From contig JBKBLG010000002.1 of NCBI GenBank assembly GCA_046296295.1, positions 186,001-250,000 on the forward strand: DNA of 64,000 nt. Reading direction: 5' to 3'. The DNA is from UBA10646 sp046296295 (GTDB lineage Bacteria; Bacteroidota; Bacteroidia; Chitinophagales; Chitinophagaceae). Of the stretch, positions 18,700 through 27,705 are shown piece after piece. Under the pieces are notes generated by a model. It did not search any database. It was not told the DNA's origin and saw only the letters and a program-made list of their open reading frames with translations. Both the position numbers and the translations under genes were made by a program. Every line of letters starts with the position of its first letter. Within the stretch, counting starts at the first letter, position 1.

Positions 18700-18948
18700 A
18701 TGCAGCCTCAACCATGTTTATTCTGCGGGCATGTGGTGCAACTAATACATGTGCATGGTCATTACCAATGCCCTTTGTGCCATACCAATGCATTGCCCTG
18801 CTGCGATGGCGATAATTGCAGCACTAACATGTTACTACAAGCTAATGAACAGCAACATTTACCGCAAGGTATAAACCACCTTACGGTAAATGATAGTGCT
18901 AAAAGCCTTACGGCAAATGATTCATTGAGTACGATATTAGAGCACTAA
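18700..18948 (+). CDS. Small zinc-ribbon protein whose tail is built from repeat copies
   Basis: 82 residues. The first 45 hold CLFCGH, YQCPLCHTN and LPCCDGDNC, three Cys clusters plus His that look like a zinc-binding ribbon. I do not recognise a named family, though the Cys pattern is typical of small conserved Bacteroidota proteins. The last 30 residues are unlike the rest. They are encoded by three copies of the dispersed 14-mer (18856-18869, 18879-18892 and 18906-18919), read as HLPQG, LTVND and LTAND. This suggests repeat DNA has extended or replaced the original tail. The 3' end overlaps the convergent gene by 12 bp. Confidence 0.65.
   Translation: MQPQPCLFCGHVVQLIHVHGHYQCPLCHTNALPCCDGDNCSTNMLLQANEQQHLPQGINHLTVNDSAKSLTANDSLSTILEH
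18856..18919. repeat. Cluster of three 14-mers inside a small gene
   Basis: CATTTACCGCAAGG at 18856-18869, then the inverted copies CCTTACGGTAAATG (18879-18892) and CCTTACGGCAAATG (18906-18919). The first two could form a hairpin with a 9-nt loop. Confidence 0.8.
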
Positions 18949-19227
18949 TACACTGTTGGTACCACCGTAAATATTCACAGTTTCCCCATCGGCTTCGGGC
19001 TCGTTCATCCAGGATTCGTTGTTAACTCTGTACTTGAATTCGTGCGTGGTATTTTTTGGGAGTTGTACTTCGGCGGCAAAACTGCCATCTTTCTTTTTAC
19101 TTAAACTAATAGGAGCTTCCCAGTTGTTATTAAGGCCTAGTACTTCAATGCTATCGGCGTTAGGTGCTTCTACTACAAACTTTACTTTACAATAATCTTT
19201 TGTTTTGAAAATCGTTTTCTGGATCAT
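18937..19227 (-). CDS. Isoamylase early-set / CBM48-like small domain protein
   Basis: 96 residues that form a single immunoglobulin-like domain. The pattern KVKFVVEAPNADSIEVLGLNN, then W, then GSFAAEVQLP and HEFKYRVN with a closing NSVLVL strand is that of the E-set or glycogen-binding domain found at the front of branching enzymes and in AMPK-beta. Here it stands alone, with no catalytic domain. It may bind a glucan or act as a partner subunit; the sequence does not decide this. It is convergent with the zinc-ribbon gene. Confidence 0.75.
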   Translation of the reverse strand: MIQKTIFKTKDYCKVKFVVEAPNADSIEVLGLNNNWEAPISLSKKKDGSFAAEVQLPKNTTHEFKYRVNNESWMNEPEADGETVNIYGGTNSVLVL

Positions 19228-19341
19228 GAATAATTTCGTTGGTTGCTGCCCTTAATATCAGCTTTTACTAAAATGTAACCCATTAGGTAAAATTTTAACA
19301 TACTTACAAATAGTTGTTAGTATTGTGCAAGTTGTATAAAA

Positions 19342-19367
19342 AAGCGTCTGCAATTATGCAGACGCTT
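19342..19367 (-). terminator. Terminator of the rimP-nusA-infB operon
   Basis: A perfect 11-bp stem (AAGCGTCTGCA and its complement) with a 4-nt loop, followed by six T on the minus strand, 33 bp after the infB stop. A one-mismatch 14-mer (CATTTACCCTAAGG, 19372-19385) lies between. Confidence 0.88.
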
Positions 19368-19399
19368 GTATCATTTACCCTAAGGTGAATGTGATTAAT

Positions 19400-22300
19400 T
19401 TATAACGTACGCTTTACTTCTTCTTCTTCAAAAGCAACAATGGTGTCGCCCACTTGAATATCGGTGAAGTTTTTAATGGTTAAACCGCACTCGTAATTGG
19501 TTGCTACTTCTTTTACATCGTCTTTGAAGCGTTTTAAACTGCCCAATTCTGCAAAGCCACCTTCGGTACGTGGATAGATAAGGATACCATCGCGGAATAC
19601 ACGGATCTTGTGGTCGCGTTTCACCTTACCTTCTGTAACATAACAGCCGGCAACGGTTACTTTATCGAACTTATACACTTCTCTAATTTCAACGGTAGCA
19701 ACTTCTTTTTCCTCGATTTTAGGCTCTAACATGCCTTCCATCGCACTCTTCACTTCTTCGATTGCATTATAAATGATAGAGTACATTTTAATTTGTACAC
19801 CTTCATTTTGTGCTAATCGGTTGGCTTGAGCCGAAGGACGAACGTTGAAACCAATTAAGATGGCATCGGAAGCTGTTGCAAGTAACACATCGCTTTCAGA
19901 AATTTGACCTACTGCTTTGTGTACTACTCGCACCGCAATTTCTTCAGTGCTTAGTTTTTGCAGGCTATCGCTAAGGGCTTCTACCGAGCCATCCACATCG
20001 CCTTTGATAATGATGTTCAGTTCTTTAAAGTTACCCAATGCTAAACGACGGCCAATTTCGTCTAGTGTTATATGCTTACGGGCTCTTAAGCCTTGTTCAC
20101 GAAGAATTTGAGCACGCTTGGTGGCTACTTCTTTCGCTACAGATTCGTCGGTATATACTTTGAATTTCTCACCTGCTTGTGGTGCACCGTTCAAACCTAG
20201 TATCACTACCGGTGTGCTTGGTGGTGCTTCTTGAACGCGTTGGTTACGTTCGTTGAACATGGCTTTAATACGCCCAAAATACTGACCACTTACAATGATA
20301 TCGCCTTGGCGTAGTGTACCATCTTGTACTAAGATAGTGGCTATATACCCTCTACCCTTATCTAACGAGGCTTCAATAATCGTACCTGTTGATTCTTTGT
20401 TGGGATTAGCTTTAAGATCGAGAAGTTCTGCTTCAAGCAAAATTTTCTCAAGTAATAAATCAACGTTTAAGCCTTTCTTAGCACTTATTTCTTGACTTTG
20501 GTACTTACCACCCCACTCTTCTACCAACAAGTTCATTTGCGATAATTGTTCGTAAATTTTCTGAGGGTTAGCACCATCTTTATCAATTTTATTCACCGCA
20601 AAAATCATCGGCACATTGGCAGCTTGTGCGTGGCTGATGGCTTCTTTGGTTTGTGGCATTACAGCATCGTCGGCAGCAACCACAATGACTGCAATATCTG
20701 TAACCTTGGCACCGCGGGCACGCATGGCTGTAAATGCTTCGTGACCTGGGGTATCTAAGAAGGTGATTGCTTTGCCATTCGGTAAAGTAACTTCATAAGC
20801 ACCAATGTGCTGTGTGATACCGCCGGCTTCACCGGCTACTACGTTGGCATTTCGGATGTAATCGAGCAATGATGTTTTACCATGATCTACGTGACCCATG
20901 ATGGTTACAATTGGAGGACGGCCTTTTAAATCGGCAGGATCATCTGCGATTTCTTCTTCCTCTTCCTCCACATCATCTAAACCAGTAAACTGAACTTCGA
21001 ATCCAAATTCGCTAGCTACCAATTCAATTACCTCTGCATCTAAACGCTGGTTAATTGATACCATGATACCTAAGCTCATACACTTACTGATTACTTCAGT
21101 GAAGTTCACATCCATAAGGCTGGCCAATTCGCTTACTGTAACAAATTCTGTTACTTGTAGTGTATTGTTTTCGCCCTCGCGACGTAATGCTTCGGCACGC
21201 TCATCGCGGCGCTCGCGGCGTTGACGTGCTTTTGCAGCCTTACCACGTTGGTTGTTACTACCGCCACCGGAAAGCTTGGCTTGGGTTTCGCGAATTTTAT
21301 CTTGGATAGCCTTAGCATCGATTTCAATGTCGGCTTGAGGACGTTGCTGATTGTTGTTGCGGTTGTTTCCACCACGATTGTCGCGGTTGAAACCGCCACC
21401 TCGGTTATCGCGGTTGAAGCCACCACCTTGCTGACCACCACGGTTGAAACCACCACCTTGTTGCTGGCCTCCGCGGTTGAAACCACCACCTTGCTGTTGT
21501 ACACCCTGACCTTGTTGTTGCCCTGATTGCCCTTGTGGACGTGGAGGTAGGTTATTGCCCGACTTATCGATTGGCATACGCTTACGCTTTCGCTTTTCGT
21601 CGGCGGCACGAGTACCTTGTTTAGGGCGTGTATCGTTATCGACAGGCAGGTTGATTTTCCCTAAAATTTTGGGACCCGTTAAACGCTCTGCCTGTATATT
21701 TTCAATTATGGGTGGTGCATCTACCGTTGGCTCTGCTGGTGGCGGAGGTGGTGGGGGCACATTTACCGTAAGGTTAGGCTTTGGTGCAACTGGAGCCTGA
21801 GTTGGCTTTGGTGCCTGCGGTGCAGGCTTTTTGGCAGGCTGTGGTGCAGGTTTTTTGGCAGGCTGCTGGGATGCAGCACCTTTTTTGGGTCGGGTGCTAC
21901 TATCAATAGTACTTAAATCTATTTTTCCTAGAATATTAGGGCCGCCAATTTCAGGTGCTTCTAAACGTACTACATCTCCTGTGTTATCGATAGGAGCTTC
22001 TGCTGGTTCGGCTGGTTCGGCTGGTTGCTGTTCAGTTACAGGGGCAGCAGCAGTTACAACCGGAACTTCTTCTATTATTTGTGGTGTAGGTTTAGGCACT
22101 TCTTCTACTACCACCGGCGGTGGCGGTGGAGGAGGAGTAACTACTTCTTCCTGTACCACAGCTGGTGCAGGAGGGGGTGCTACTACTACTGGCTCTGGTT
22201 CAGGAGCTGCGGGCGGTGGAGGTGCTGGTGCTTCAACAATAGATGCAGGTGTTGCCACTTGAGGCACTTCAGTAGCCACTACTGCTGCTTTTTCGGGCTT

Positions 22301-22573
22301 GGCAGTTGCTGCCAACTCTTCTTCTTCCTTACGCTTACGAGCCTCGTTAGCCGCTGCTTTTGGAATTTCTACCTGATCGGCTTTTGTTTTAGCCACCTTA
22401 TCGCTTTGGAACTCTTGTTGTAAGGCTCTGTACATAGCCTCGGTTAGCTTAGCGGTAGGCTTCAGTTCGTCTTTGGGAAAACCTTTAGCTGCCAAAAAAT
22501 CCACCAGGGTTTCTTGCCCGATATTGAACTCTTTGGCTGCTGCCAACAATCTTGGTAATTTCAGTTCTGACAT
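19400..22573 (-). CDS. infB: Translation initiation factor IF-2
   Basis: The GTPase that places initiator tRNA on the 30S subunit. It has 1057 residues, at the long end of the family because of an extended N-terminus. A short IF2N-like start is followed by a Pro/Ala/Glu-rich linker (about 90-330) and a Gly/Arg/Gln-rich FNRGG repeat tract (about 355-415). The conserved G domain follows with GHVDHGKTS (G1), DTPGHE (G3) and NKIDK (G4), and then the C-terminal domains. A 14-mer copy (21760-21773) is read in frame as LTVN in the linker. It is the last gene of the operon, 143 bp after nusA, and ends at a strong terminator. Confidence 0.97.
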   Translation of the reverse strand: MSELKLPRLLAAAKEFNIGQETLVDFLAAKGFPKDELKPTAKLTEAMYRALQQEFQSDKVAKTKADQVEIPKAAANEARKRKEEEELAATAKPEKAAVVATEVPQVATPASIVEAPAPPPPAAPEPEPVVVAPPPAPAVVQEEVVTPPPPPPPVVVEEVPKPTPQIIEEVPVVTAAAPVTEQQPAEPAEPAEAPIDNTGDVVRLEAPEIGGPNILGKIDLSTIDSSTRPKKGAASQQPAKKPAPQPAKKPAPQAPKPTQAPVAPKPNLTVNVPPPPPPPAEPTVDAPPIIENIQAERLTGPKILGKINLPVDNDTRPKQGTRAADEKRKRKRMPIDKSGNNLPPRPQGQSGQQQGQGVQQQGGGFNRGGQQQGGGFNRGGQQGGGFNRDNRGGGFNRDNRGGNNRNNNQQRPQADIEIDAKAIQDKIRETQAKLSGGGSNNQRGKAAKARQRRERRDERAEALRREGENNTLQVTEFVTVSELASLMDVNFTEVISKCMSLGIMVSINQRLDAEVIELVASEFGFEVQFTGLDDVEEEEEEIADDPADLKGRPPIVTIMGHVDHGKTSLLDYIRNANVVAGEAGGITQHIGAYEVTLPNGKAITFLDTPGHEAFTAMRARGAKVTDIAVIVVAADDAVMPQTKEAISHAQAANVPMIFAVNKIDKDGANPQKIYEQLSQMNLLVEEWGGKYQSQEISAKKGLNVDLLLEKILLEAELLDLKANPNKESTGTIIEASLDKGRGYIATILVQDGTLRQGDIIVSGQYFGRIKAMFNERNQRVQEAPPSTPVVILGLNGAPQAGEKFKVYTDESVAKEVATKRAQILREQGLRARKHITLDEIGRRLALGNFKELNIIIKGDVDGSVEALSDSLQKLSTEEIAVRVVHKAVGQISESDVLLATASDAILIGFNVRPSAQANRLAQNEGVQIKMYSIIYNAIEEVKSAMEGMLEPKIEEKEVATVEIREVYKFDKVTVAGCYVTEGKVKRDHKIRVFRDGILIYPRTEGGFAELGSLKRFKDDVKEVATNYECGLTIKNFTDIQVGDTIVAFEEEEVKRTL

Positions 22574-22716
22574 ATTATACGGGCTCCAACGTTGCGGAGC
22601 TTTTACTTGGGTTTTTGCCTATTTACACTTAGGCTTGTGCGTTAAACGATTATACTTAAGGGTGCCAAACTTAATACCTATGGTGAAAGTTTAGTAACCT
22701 TTACATTACTTCTATG

Positions 22717-23964
22717 TTACTCTTTTTCGAATTCTTCTTTCAATATTCTACGAATGTCGCTAATTGTTTCTTTTTCAAGATCAGTTCTGCGTTCTAATTC
22801 TGCTTCGCTCAAAGCTAATACACTTCTGGCGGTATCGCAACCTACTCGTTTTAATTCATCTATAATCCACTGATCTATTTCATCGCCGAATTCATCGATA
22901 TCAATATCAAATTCTTCTTCTCCCTCCTCTGCTTCACGATATACATCAATTTCATAGCCTGTTAATTCGCAGGCTAATTTGATATTAACCCCACGACGAC
23001 CAATTGCTAAGCTCACCTGATCTGCCTTTAGGTACACATCGGCTTGCTTGTCTTCGTAATTAATATTCATGTAGCTGATTTTAGCAGGCGTTAAGCTACG
23101 TTGAATTAATAACTGAATATTACTGGTGTAGTTAATTACATCAATGTTCTCGTTCTTTAATTCACGTACAATACCATGAATACGGCTACCCTTCATACCT
23201 ACGCAGGCACCTACCGGATCGATACGATCATCGAAACTTTCAACAGCCACTTTTGCTCTTTCGCCTGGTTCACGAACAATTTTCTTGATGCTAATTAGGC
23301 CATCTGCGATTTCAGGAACTTCAATTTCTAGTAAGTTGGCTAGAAACTCAGGACTGGTGCGGCTTACAATAATAACCGGATTGTTGTTTTTTAAGTCAAC
23401 CCGTTTAACCACACAACGTATACTTTCTCCTTTTTTAAAGAAATCTTGAGGTATCTGCTCGCTTTTAGGCATTAATAGTTCGTTGCCCTCATCATCCATG
23501 AGCAATACTTCTTTTTTCCAAACCTGATGTACTTCTGCACTTACCAATTCACCAATTCTATCGCTATACTTTTTAACGAGAACATTCTTTTTAAGATCGC
23601 TGATGCGGCTTGCTAATGTTTGTTTTGCAGCTAAAATGGCTCTTCTTCCAAAATCGAGAATATCAACCTCTTCATACAACTCTTCGCCTACTTCAAAGTC
23701 GGGTTCAATTTTAATGGCTTCGGTGTAAGCAATTTCTGCATTCGGATCTTTCACTTCACCATCTTCTACAATCATACGACGTCGGAAGATTTCAAGGTCA
23801 CCTTTATCGGCATTAACAATAACATCGAAGTTATCGTCGGCACCGTATTTTTTGCGAAGCAATGTTTTGAACACATCTTCCACCACCTTCATCATCGTAG
23901 GGCGGTCTATGTTTTCTGCGTCTTTAAATTCTTGGAACGCATCTACAAGGTTAATGCTTGCCAT
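22717..23964 (-). CDS. nusA: Transcription termination/antitermination factor NusA
   Basis: An RNA polymerase-binding factor that controls pausing and termination. About 415 residues, with the NusA N-terminal domain (SINLVDAFQEFKDAENI), an S1 domain and two KH domains. The segment DPVGACVGMKGSRIHGIVRE is the KH1 GxxG region and AIGRRGVNIKLACELTG the KH2 region. The acidic C-terminal tail includes EEGEEEFDIDIDEFGDEID. I chose the ATG at 23964 (MASINLV), which fits the family start; the frame is open to 23988. It sits between rimP and infB, the classical order. Confidence 0.96.
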   Translation of the reverse strand: MASINLVDAFQEFKDAENIDRPTMMKVVEDVFKTLLRKKYGADDNFDVIVNADKGDLEIFRRRMIVEDGEVKDPNAEIAYTEAIKIEPDFEVGEELYEEVDILDFGRRAILAAKQTLASRISDLKKNVLVKKYSDRIGELVSAEVHQVWKKEVLLMDDEGNELLMPKSEQIPQDFFKKGESIRCVVKRVDLKNNNPVIIVSRTSPEFLANLLEIEVPEIADGLISIKKIVREPGERAKVAVESFDDRIDPVGACVGMKGSRIHGIVRELKNENIDVINYTSNIQLLIQRSLTPAKISYMNINYEDKQADVYLKADQVSLAIGRRGVNIKLACELTGYEIDVYREAEEGEEEFDIDIDEFGDEIDQWIIDELKRVGCDTARSVLALSEAELERRTDLEKETISDIRRILKEEFEKE

Positions 23965-24008
23965 TGTTTTTTCGATTTGTGGTATCATCGGCTATGAATG
24001 CCGCTTTT

Positions 24009-24485
24009 TTAAAACTTAATTTGAATGGTTGCTTTTTTAATTTCTGTAAAAGGTATCACCAACTGTTGTGTAATTGCTTTTTTACCCTTTCCCTCTATAT
24101 GTTCTAGTACAATATCGGCCTCTGCCACAGCTATTAACTTTCCTTCTTTTACATCATCATTCGTAAATACAATTTCAATGAACCTTCCAACATTTTTATG
24201 ATACTGTCGCTGTAACTGTAAGGGTTCATCAACACCCGGACTAGAAACCTCCAACGAAAAATCGCCATCGGTGTACATAGCACTTTCTTCAATAAGCTTG
24301 TATAGCTTTCTGTTCAAATGCACACATTTTTCAATGGTGATGCCGTTATCGCCATCAACGTATACTTTAATGTTGTTGGTTGGCTTTATTTTCACCTTCA
24401 CTAAAAAGTATTCAGGGCTATCGGCTAAGAGTTGTTTCACCCACTCGCCAATACGTTCAATTACACTAAAATTTTCAGTACCCAT
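24009..24485 (-). CDS. rimP: Ribosome maturation factor RimP
   Basis: 158 residues, normal for the family. It assists 30S subunit assembly. The conserved segments KIKPTNNIKVYVDGDNGITI and FSLEVSSPGVDEPL, with the CVHLNRKLYKLIEE helix between them, identify the N-terminal domain, and the SH3-like C-terminal domain follows. It leads the rimP-nusA-infB operon. Its leader carries a perfect promoter and then a terminator-like hairpin that ends about 16 bp before the ATG (24502-24526). Confidence 0.93.
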   Translation of the reverse strand: MGTENFSVIERIGEWVKQLLADSPEYFLVKVKIKPTNNIKVYVDGDNGITIEKCVHLNRKLYKLIEESAMYTDGDFSLEVSSPGVDEPLQLQRQYHKNVGRFIEIVFTNDDVKEGKLIAVAEADIVLEHIEGKGKKAITQQLVIPFTEIKKATIQIKF

Positions 24486-24501
24486 AGTTCAGTTAAAAAG
24501 A

Positions 24502-24526
24502 GAAGGGAACGTTAGTCGTTCCCTTC
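24502..24526 (-). promoter_or_regulatory. Terminator-like hairpin in the rimP-nusA-infB leader (possible attenuator)
   Basis: On the minus strand, a perfect 10-bp stem (GAAGGGAACG and its complement, 5-nt loop) is followed by TCTTTTTAACT and then, after a few bases, the rimP ATG. It lies downstream of the promoter at 24546-24578, so RNA polymerase must read through it to make NusA. No gene on either strand ends here. Confidence 0.6.
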
Positions 24527-24545
24527 AATTGCTTCTTTTCCGATG

Positions 24546-24578
24546 CAAATGTAAGTGATTAATGTATTTACTTCCAAA
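24546..24578 (-). promoter_or_regulatory. Promoter of the rimP-nusA-infB operon
   Basis: On the minus strand TTTG (24575-24578), a 21-bp spacer, and TACATTTG (24546-24553), a perfect TAnnTTTG box. The predicted leader is about 50 nt and contains the hairpin at 24502-24526. Confidence 0.6.
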
Positions 24579-24635
24579 TAACTGTTTGCAACGTTTTTAA
24601 CAAGACGGTGTGCATGAAAGCTATACTTTTACAGT

Positions 24636-24890
24636 ATGACACCGTTTCAAATCTTGTTTTTTGGGTTTATCCTCTATGTGCTTTACAAGTTTGTAACACG
24701 TATTGTATTACCTATAATGAAAGCAACAAGTGCTGTAAAAGCTCAAATGCAGGCGATGCAAGCTGCTGCACAACAACAATATCAGCAGCAACAACGATAT
24801 CAACAGCAACAACAACATCGCCATCATGCGAAAAGTGTTGATACTAGCTTTACTGATGCCGAGTATATTGACTTTGAAGAAATTAAATAA
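24636..24890 (+). CDS. Small membrane protein (DUF4834-like)
   Basis: 84 residues. One N-terminal hydrophobic helix (FQILFFGFILYVLYKFVTRI) is followed by a cytoplasmic Gln/Ala-rich tail with QQQ runs and a short acidic end, DAEYIDFEEIK. The layout matches a small family conserved in Bacteroidota and annotated DUF4834; I make that link from the N-terminal pattern only. The function is unknown. It is divergent from the rimP operon and convergent with the HAD gene; a hairpin of paired 14-mers follows its stop by 4 bp. Confidence 0.65.
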   Translation: MTPFQILFFGFILYVLYKFVTRIVLPIMKATSAVKAQMQAMQAAAQQQYQQQQRYQQQQQHRHHAKSVDTSFTDAEYIDFEEIK

Positions 24891-24894
24891 ACAT

Positions 24895-24941
24895 ACCTTA
24901 CGGTAAATGATGCCTCGCAACGATATCATTTACCGTAAGGT
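24895..24941. repeat. Perfect inverted pair of 14-mers acting as a likely bidirectional terminator
   Basis: The arms at 24895-24911 and 24925-24941 are fully complementary over 17 bp, with a 13-nt loop. Each arm contains an exact 14-mer (24896-24909 and 24927-24940). It exactly fills the gap between two convergent genes. Confidence 0.85.
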
Positions 24942-24945
24942 GTTA

Positions 24946-25566
24946 TTACAATGCTAACGATAAGAAAGTGGCAGGCGGAACAACATGTGCAGTAAGTAAG
25001 CCTGCTGCTTTAGCACCTTCAATATTAACAAGTGTATCGTCTATGAACAGTGTTTCATTTGCCGCAAGGCCAGCATCGGTGAGTAGCTGTGTATATGAGC
25101 TTATGTAAGGCTTTCGATAACCAAACGTATGGCTGTAATATGCTTTTTCGAAAATGTTATCGAAAGATATTGCTGGGTATTGCGTTTCAAAAATCTGCAT
25201 AAATGCAGCATGATGAATAGCATTAGTATTAGAATATAAAAATATACGATACCGCTTGCTTAATGTTTGTAACGCAGCAATACGATCGGCTGGAAAATCC
25301 CCTAACATGGCATTCCAGGCAGCGGTTATTTGTTCATTTGAAAGATGAACGTTCGCAGTTGTTCTCAAAGTATCAAAAAAGGCTTCGTTGCTGATAGCAC
25401 CAATTTCTAACTGCTCAAACAAATGGCTTGCATGATGTTGTGCATATAAAGCCTTGAAGTTTTGAACGCCTAGTGCTACAAAAGCATCTTCTGTTTTTTG
25501 ATAATCGATGGTTAGCAAAATGCCACCCAAATCGAAAATGATATTTTTAATATTGTGCTGTGCCAT
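24946..25566 (-). CDS. HAD-superfamily phosphatase (YihX-like)
   Basis: About 206 residues. Motif I is IIFDLGGILL, motif II lies in IFLYSNTNA, the motif III Lys in GYRKPY, and motif IV is LFIDDTLVN. The DLGG form of motif I is that of the YihX group, which acts on sugar phosphates such as glucose-1-phosphate; here the second Asp of the usual DxD is Gly. The ATG at 25566 is preferred over an upstream one that would overlap ispG. Only 2 bp separate it from ispG, so the two are co-transcribed. A 14-mer copy (25056-25069) is read in frame as LAAN. Confidence 0.82.
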   Translation of the reverse strand: MAQHNIKNIIFDLGGILLTIDYQKTEDAFVALGVQNFKALYAQHHASHLFEQLEIGAISNEAFFDTLRTTANVHLSNEQITAAWNAMLGDFPADRIAALQTLSKRYRIFLYSNTNAIHHAAFMQIFETQYPAISFDNIFEKAYYSHTFGYRKPYISSYTQLLTDAGLAANETLFIDDTLVNIEGAKAAGLLTAHVVPPATFLSLAL

Positions 25567-25568
25567 TG

Positions 25569-27596
25569 TTAAGCTGGTTCTACCCAAGCGTTATTGTCTT
25601 TTAACAATTGAATCAGTTCATCTACTGCAATATCGCTATTGATATTTTTCTTCACTACTTCTTTGCCCTTGTAAAGGGTTATTTTACCAACACCACTCCC
25701 AACATAACCAAAATCGGCATCGGCCATTTCGCCGGGGCCGTTCACAATACAACCCATAATGGCAATTTTAACACCTTTTAAATGGTTGGTTACGGCTCGT
25801 ATTTTGGCGGTTGTTTCTTGTAAGTCAAATAAAGTACGGCCACAGCTAGGGCAGCTTATGTATTCTGTTTTTGAGATACGTGTACGTGTGGCTTGCAATA
25901 TGCCAAATGCGGTATTGTTGATAAAGAACTCAGCCCCCTCGGCACCTTCGCCCGCCTGATAACGGCGACCGCTTAAAACGGTTTCGTTGAATTGTTGGTA
26001 TGCTTGTGCCGACATGCCCAAACAAATACCATCGCCAATACCATCAATTAATAACGCACCTGTTTCAGTTGCATAATGAATTAAATGCTCATCGGCAGTT
26101 GCCCAGTTGCTATCGGTAATGAGGATAATAGGGTTGTGAATTTGATTTGATTGCAAGTGTACAGCCATGCGGCGTACTGCTTGTACCGCATTGCTTCGCT
26201 TGCTGCTTAAACAGATAACTACTGTTGGATCGTTGGCAATAGTTTCTAAGTGGGTAAAATCGTTAATGTTGGTATCATCGCTAAAGCAATCAACCATTAC
26301 GAAATTGAGTACATTGCTTTTTGATGGGGCGGTAACATAACCGTGGATATCAAAAATGGGGAAGTATTTGCTTTTATCGGTTGCAGCTGCCCAATGGTTA
26401 GGCCATGTTATTACTTTAAGCGTACCGGGCAATGCAAATGGCAACTCCGGATGACCAGTAAAAATGAAATCGGCAGCTAAATCGCTGATGCTCCATTTAT
26501 CGGTAGCTGCATCGTAGTTGTAGCCTACTTGGCGCAAATCATTTACCGTAAGGTGTGTTAGCTTACTTAAATCGGCAATTACTACGGGCACTTGCTTACC
26601 TCCAATGGTATCTACGGCGAAAGTTTTTGCACGCTTGTACTCAAAAGGAACATAAGGTAGTTTGTTGATTGAGGGTATCGGTGTTACCTGTTCTGTTGTG
26701 GTTATTGGCAAACCGAAATTGTAGCGCTTCACTAAATCGCGGCATACTGGAATTTCAAACTCTGGATCTTCGGTAAGGCTCACACGAACAGTATCGCCAA
26801 TGCCATCTTCTAGCAAAGTGCCAATACCGACGGCACTTTTAATACGGCCATCTTCACCATCGCCGGCTTCGGTAACACCCAGGTGCAGCGGATAGCATTC
26901 GCCAAATTCGTTAGTCATGGTTTGCACTAATAACCGATAAGCTTGTACCATTACTTGTGTGTTACTAGCCTTCATGCTTAAAACAATATTGTGGTAGCTT
27001 TCGCTGCGGGCAATTCGTAGAAACTCCATTGCACTTTCTACCATACCCATGGGTGTATCGCCATAGCGGCTCATGATACGATCGCTGAGGCTACCATGGT
27101 TAGTGCCAATACGCATGGCGGTGCCATAGGCTTTACAAATACGAACCAGGGGTGTAAAGCGTTCTCTGATACGTTCTATTTCTTCTAAATACGCTGCATC
27201 GGTATATTCAATTTGTTCGAACTTCTTTTTATCTACATAATTACCAGGATTCACACGTACTTTTTCAACAATGCGTGCCGCTATTTCGGCTGCGTTGGGC
27301 GTGAAGTGAATATCGGCTACCAAAGGGGTGTTGTAACCTCGCTTGCGTAGTTCATTTTTGATGAGTTGCAGGTTTTCTGCTTCTTTTTTGCTAGGTGCGG
27401 TAATACGCACTAACTCTGCACCGGCTTCGATACAACGGATGGTTTGAAGTACAGTAGCTGCTGTATCCATTGTATCGGTGGTGGTCATGGTTTGTACCCG
27501 AATAGGGTGGCCATTACCTAATAGCAAGTCGCCAATTTTCACCTCTTTGGTGCGTAGGCGTTGGTATTGCGTAAGTGAGGGAGTATATAGTTGCAT
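25569..27596 (-). CDS. ispG: 4-hydroxy-3-methylbut-2-enyl-diphosphate synthase (long form)
   Basis: Catalyses the penultimate step of the MEP isoprenoid pathway. 675 residues: the TIM-barrel first half (KIGDLLLGNGHPIRVQTMTT) is followed by the extra inserted domain of Bacteroidota, plant and Chlamydia enzymes. The C-terminal Fe-S domain has CPSCGRTLFD and GCIVNGPGEMADAD, giving three conserved Cys for the 4Fe-4S cluster. A 14-mer copy (26540-26553) is read as HLTVND within the insert domain. It is followed directly by the HAD gene. Confidence 0.95.
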   Translation of the reverse strand: MQLYTPSLTQYQRLRTKEVKIGDLLLGNGHPIRVQTMTTTDTMDTAATVLQTIRCIEAGAELVRITAPSKKEAENLQLIKNELRKRGYNTPLVADIHFTPNAAEIAARIVEKVRVNPGNYVDKKKFEQIEYTDAAYLEEIERIRERFTPLVRICKAYGTAMRIGTNHGSLSDRIMSRYGDTPMGMVESAMEFLRIARSESYHNIVLSMKASNTQVMVQAYRLLVQTMTNEFGECYPLHLGVTEAGDGEDGRIKSAVGIGTLLEDGIGDTVRVSLTEDPEFEIPVCRDLVKRYNFGLPITTTEQVTPIPSINKLPYVPFEYKRAKTFAVDTIGGKQVPVVIADLSKLTHLTVNDLRQVGYNYDAATDKWSISDLAADFIFTGHPELPFALPGTLKVITWPNHWAAATDKSKYFPIFDIHGYVTAPSKSNVLNFVMVDCFSDDTNINDFTHLETIANDPTVVICLSSKRSNAVQAVRRMAVHLQSNQIHNPIILITDSNWATADEHLIHYATETGALLIDGIGDGICLGMSAQAYQQFNETVLSGRRYQAGEGAEGAEFFINNTAFGILQATRTRISKTEYISCPSCGRTLFDLQETTAKIRAVTNHLKGVKIAIMGCIVNGPGEMADADFGYVGSGVGKITLYKGKEVVKKNINSDIAVDELIQLLKDNNAWVEPA

Positions 27597-27705
27597 ATGT
27601 GCCTGAAACTGTAACTATTTAGGTAGTACAGCAGTGTTTTTTGTTCAATAATGGATGCGCCTTATAGCTTAATCTTACAACAATCGTTCGTACGGAAGGT
27701 TGCAA

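Noticed and set aside
21355..21500. FNRGG repeats of infB as an unusual RNA-binding insertion
   Set aside because: Low-complexity N-terminal linkers are common and variable in IF-2 of this phylum.
21200..22300. Several open frames opposite the infB linker
   Set aside because: They are shadows of the low-complexity Pro/Ala/Gly/Arg-rich region and have no features of real proteins.
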